NCBI GenBank assembly: GCA_947503655.1
Contig: CANNEP010000030.1
Location: 1-34,839 of the forward strand
Direction of reading: 5' to 3'
DNA length: 34,839 nucleotides
From: an uncultured Microbacterium sp.
GTDB lineage: Bacteria; Actinomycetota; Actinomycetes; Actinomycetales; Microbacteriaceae
In this document: piece by piece, positions 34,169-34,839 of the stretch
Numbering within the stretch: position 1 is the stretch's first letter
Layout of the letters: the number at the start of each line of letters is the position of its first letter
Position numbers and translations under genes: made by a program
Notes under the pieces: model-generated
Told to the model about the DNA's origin: nothing
Databases searched by the model: none
Seen by the model: only the letters and a program-made list of their open reading frames with translations

Positions 34169-34200
34169 GCCCCGGGGCTGATAATTCTCAGCCCCGGGGC
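34169..34200. terminator. Hairpin terminator between the small unit and the SDR gene
   Basis: A perfect 13-bp stem (GCCCCGGGGCTGA at 34169-34181, complement at 34188-34200) with loop TAATTC. No long U-tract on either strand, but its position between convergent units supports bidirectional termination. Confidence 0.75.
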
Positions 34201-34236
34201 AATACGCTCCGAAACCTCCCCCGCAACCGCGGAAGT

Positions 34237-34250
34237 TGGTTCCGGAACCA
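34237..34250. repeat. 14-bp palindrome TGGTTCCGGAACCA, second copy
   Basis: Identical to the palindrome at 30525-30538. It lies 22 nt downstream of the SDR stop codon in the intergenic region. It comprises two overlapping copies of the GGTTCCG/CGGAACC motif enriched across the window. Confidence 0.85.
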
Positions 34251-34272
34251 GGTGCTTAGGTCAGAAGGGTGC

Positions 34273-34839
34273 TTAGTCCAGGAAGATGTCCGGGAAGAGG
34301 CGGTTGTCGGGAGTGCCCGGAATCGCTGCGTAACCGGAGAAATCGGTGACGCCCTCTTCGGCGAGAACATCCTCGACGATGTAGGTGTTTCCGGTGGCTT
34401 CACGCGACGGGCGGTTGAGCACGGCGTAGGCAGCGTCCGCGTAGACCTCGGGTGTGCGCGATGCGGCCATCACCTTGTCGCCGCCAAGCAGGTTCTGTAC
34501 GGCAGCGGTGGCGATGGTGGTGCGTGGCCAGAGCGCGTTGGCGGCGATGCCGTCCTTGGCGAACTCAGCAGCCATGCCGAGCGTCGCCATCGTCATGCCG
34601 TACTTCGCCATCGTGTACGCCGTGTGAGCTCCCAGCCACTTGGGCGAGATGTTCAGGGGCGGCGACAGCGAAAGGATGTGCGGGTTGCTGGATTCACGAA
34701 GAATCGGCACGGCCGCGCGAGAGAGCATGAAGGTTCCGCGCACGTTGACGTCTTGCATCAGGTCGTACTTCTTCGCGCCCAGATCCTCCGAGCCCGACAG
34801 GTCGATGACGCTCGCGTTGTTCACGACGATGTCAATGCC
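34273..34839 (-). CDS. SDR-family oxidoreductase (HSDL2-like), C-terminal part (cut by right edge)
   Basis: 189 codons of a short-chain dehydrogenase/reductase, open to the window edge. The reading GIDIVVNNASVIDLSG contains the NNAG-like motif after beta4. HILSLSPPLNISP carries the catalytic Ser region, and HTAYTMAKYGMTMATLGMAA holds the Tyr-x3-Lys pair. The Rossmann N-terminus lies outside. LGMAAEFAKDGIAANALWPR with TTIATAAV, and the C-terminal VEDVLAEEGVTDFSGY, resemble the HSDL2-like branch found with lipid metabolism. The substrate is unknown. Its stop is TAA at 34273-34275. Confidence 0.9.
   Translation of the reverse strand, partial: GIDIVVNNASVIDLSGSEDLGAKKYDLMQDVNVRGTFMLSRAAVPILRESSNPHILSLSPPLNISPKWLGAHTAYTMAKYGMTMATLGMAAEFAKDGIAANALWPRTTIATAAVQNLLGGDKVMAASRTPEVYADAAYAVLNRPSREATGNTYIVEDVLAEEGVTDFSGYAAIPGTPDNRLFPDIFLD

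Overview
The window is high-G+C DNA (well above 60% by eye), densely packed with genes, and reads as an actinobacterium, most likely Microbacteriaceae. The support is: a DUF222/HNH (13E12-type) endonuclease, a DUF4407 protein, a mmsA/acyl-CoA dehydrogenase/mmsB/enoyl-CoA hydratase cluster, a methylcitrate operon under a GntR regulator, a cell-wall sorting signal of the LAxTG type, and many genes whose start codon lies exactly 6 nt after a TANNNT -10 box (leaderless transcription). No rRNA, tRNA, CRISPR array, integrase or transposase was found.

Layout. 1-5209: a PutA-like protein running off the left edge (-), a divergent 823-aa LuxR-type regulator (+), a hotdog thioesterase (-), a GNAT acetyltransferase (+) and an orphan C-terminal half of an F420-0:glutamate ligase (+). 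5206-9382: an operon etfB-etfA-cytochrome b (-), the cytochrome carrying an unusual repeat-bearing N-terminal extension, with a divergent MarR regulator (+). 9411-13787: a valine/branched-chain catabolic operon mmsA-acyl-CoA dehydrogenase-mmsB-enoyl-CoA hydratase (-). 13966-20701: a secreted membrane-anchored protein, aminopeptidase N and a large cell-wall-anchored 5'-nucleotidase family protein (+), closed by a perfect hairpin terminator. 20779-25098: gntR-prpD-prpB-prpC (-). 25200-27210: an EamA transporter and a decayed MFS transporter (-). 27341-32248: a DUF4407 membrane protein, 23S rRNA methyltransferase RlmN, a lipoprotein and NH3-dependent NAD synthetase (-). 32372-34839: HNH endonuclease (-), a short orphan transcription unit (+), and an SDR oxidoreductase cut by the right edge (-).

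How it fits together (inference). Valine-derived isobutyryl-CoA would be oxidised by the acyl-CoA dehydrogenase. Its electrons would go to EtfAB and perhaps through the co-transcribed cytochrome b into the quinone pool. MmsA yields propionyl-CoA, which PrpC/PrpD/PrpB convert to pyruvate and succinate. A GTATAC-centred palindrome occurs both in the gntR-prp promoter and upstream of etfB, so the two modules may share a regulator.

The most notable unexplained signals are: strong over-representation of the heptamer GGTTCCG/CGGAACC, including two identical 14-bp intergenic palindromes; two related short-repeat arrays on either side of nadE; a promoter-to-terminator unit at 33920-34200 that encodes only micro-ORFs; an eroded proline dehydrogenase domain; and the Etf-linked cytochrome with RRGLPRV repeats.
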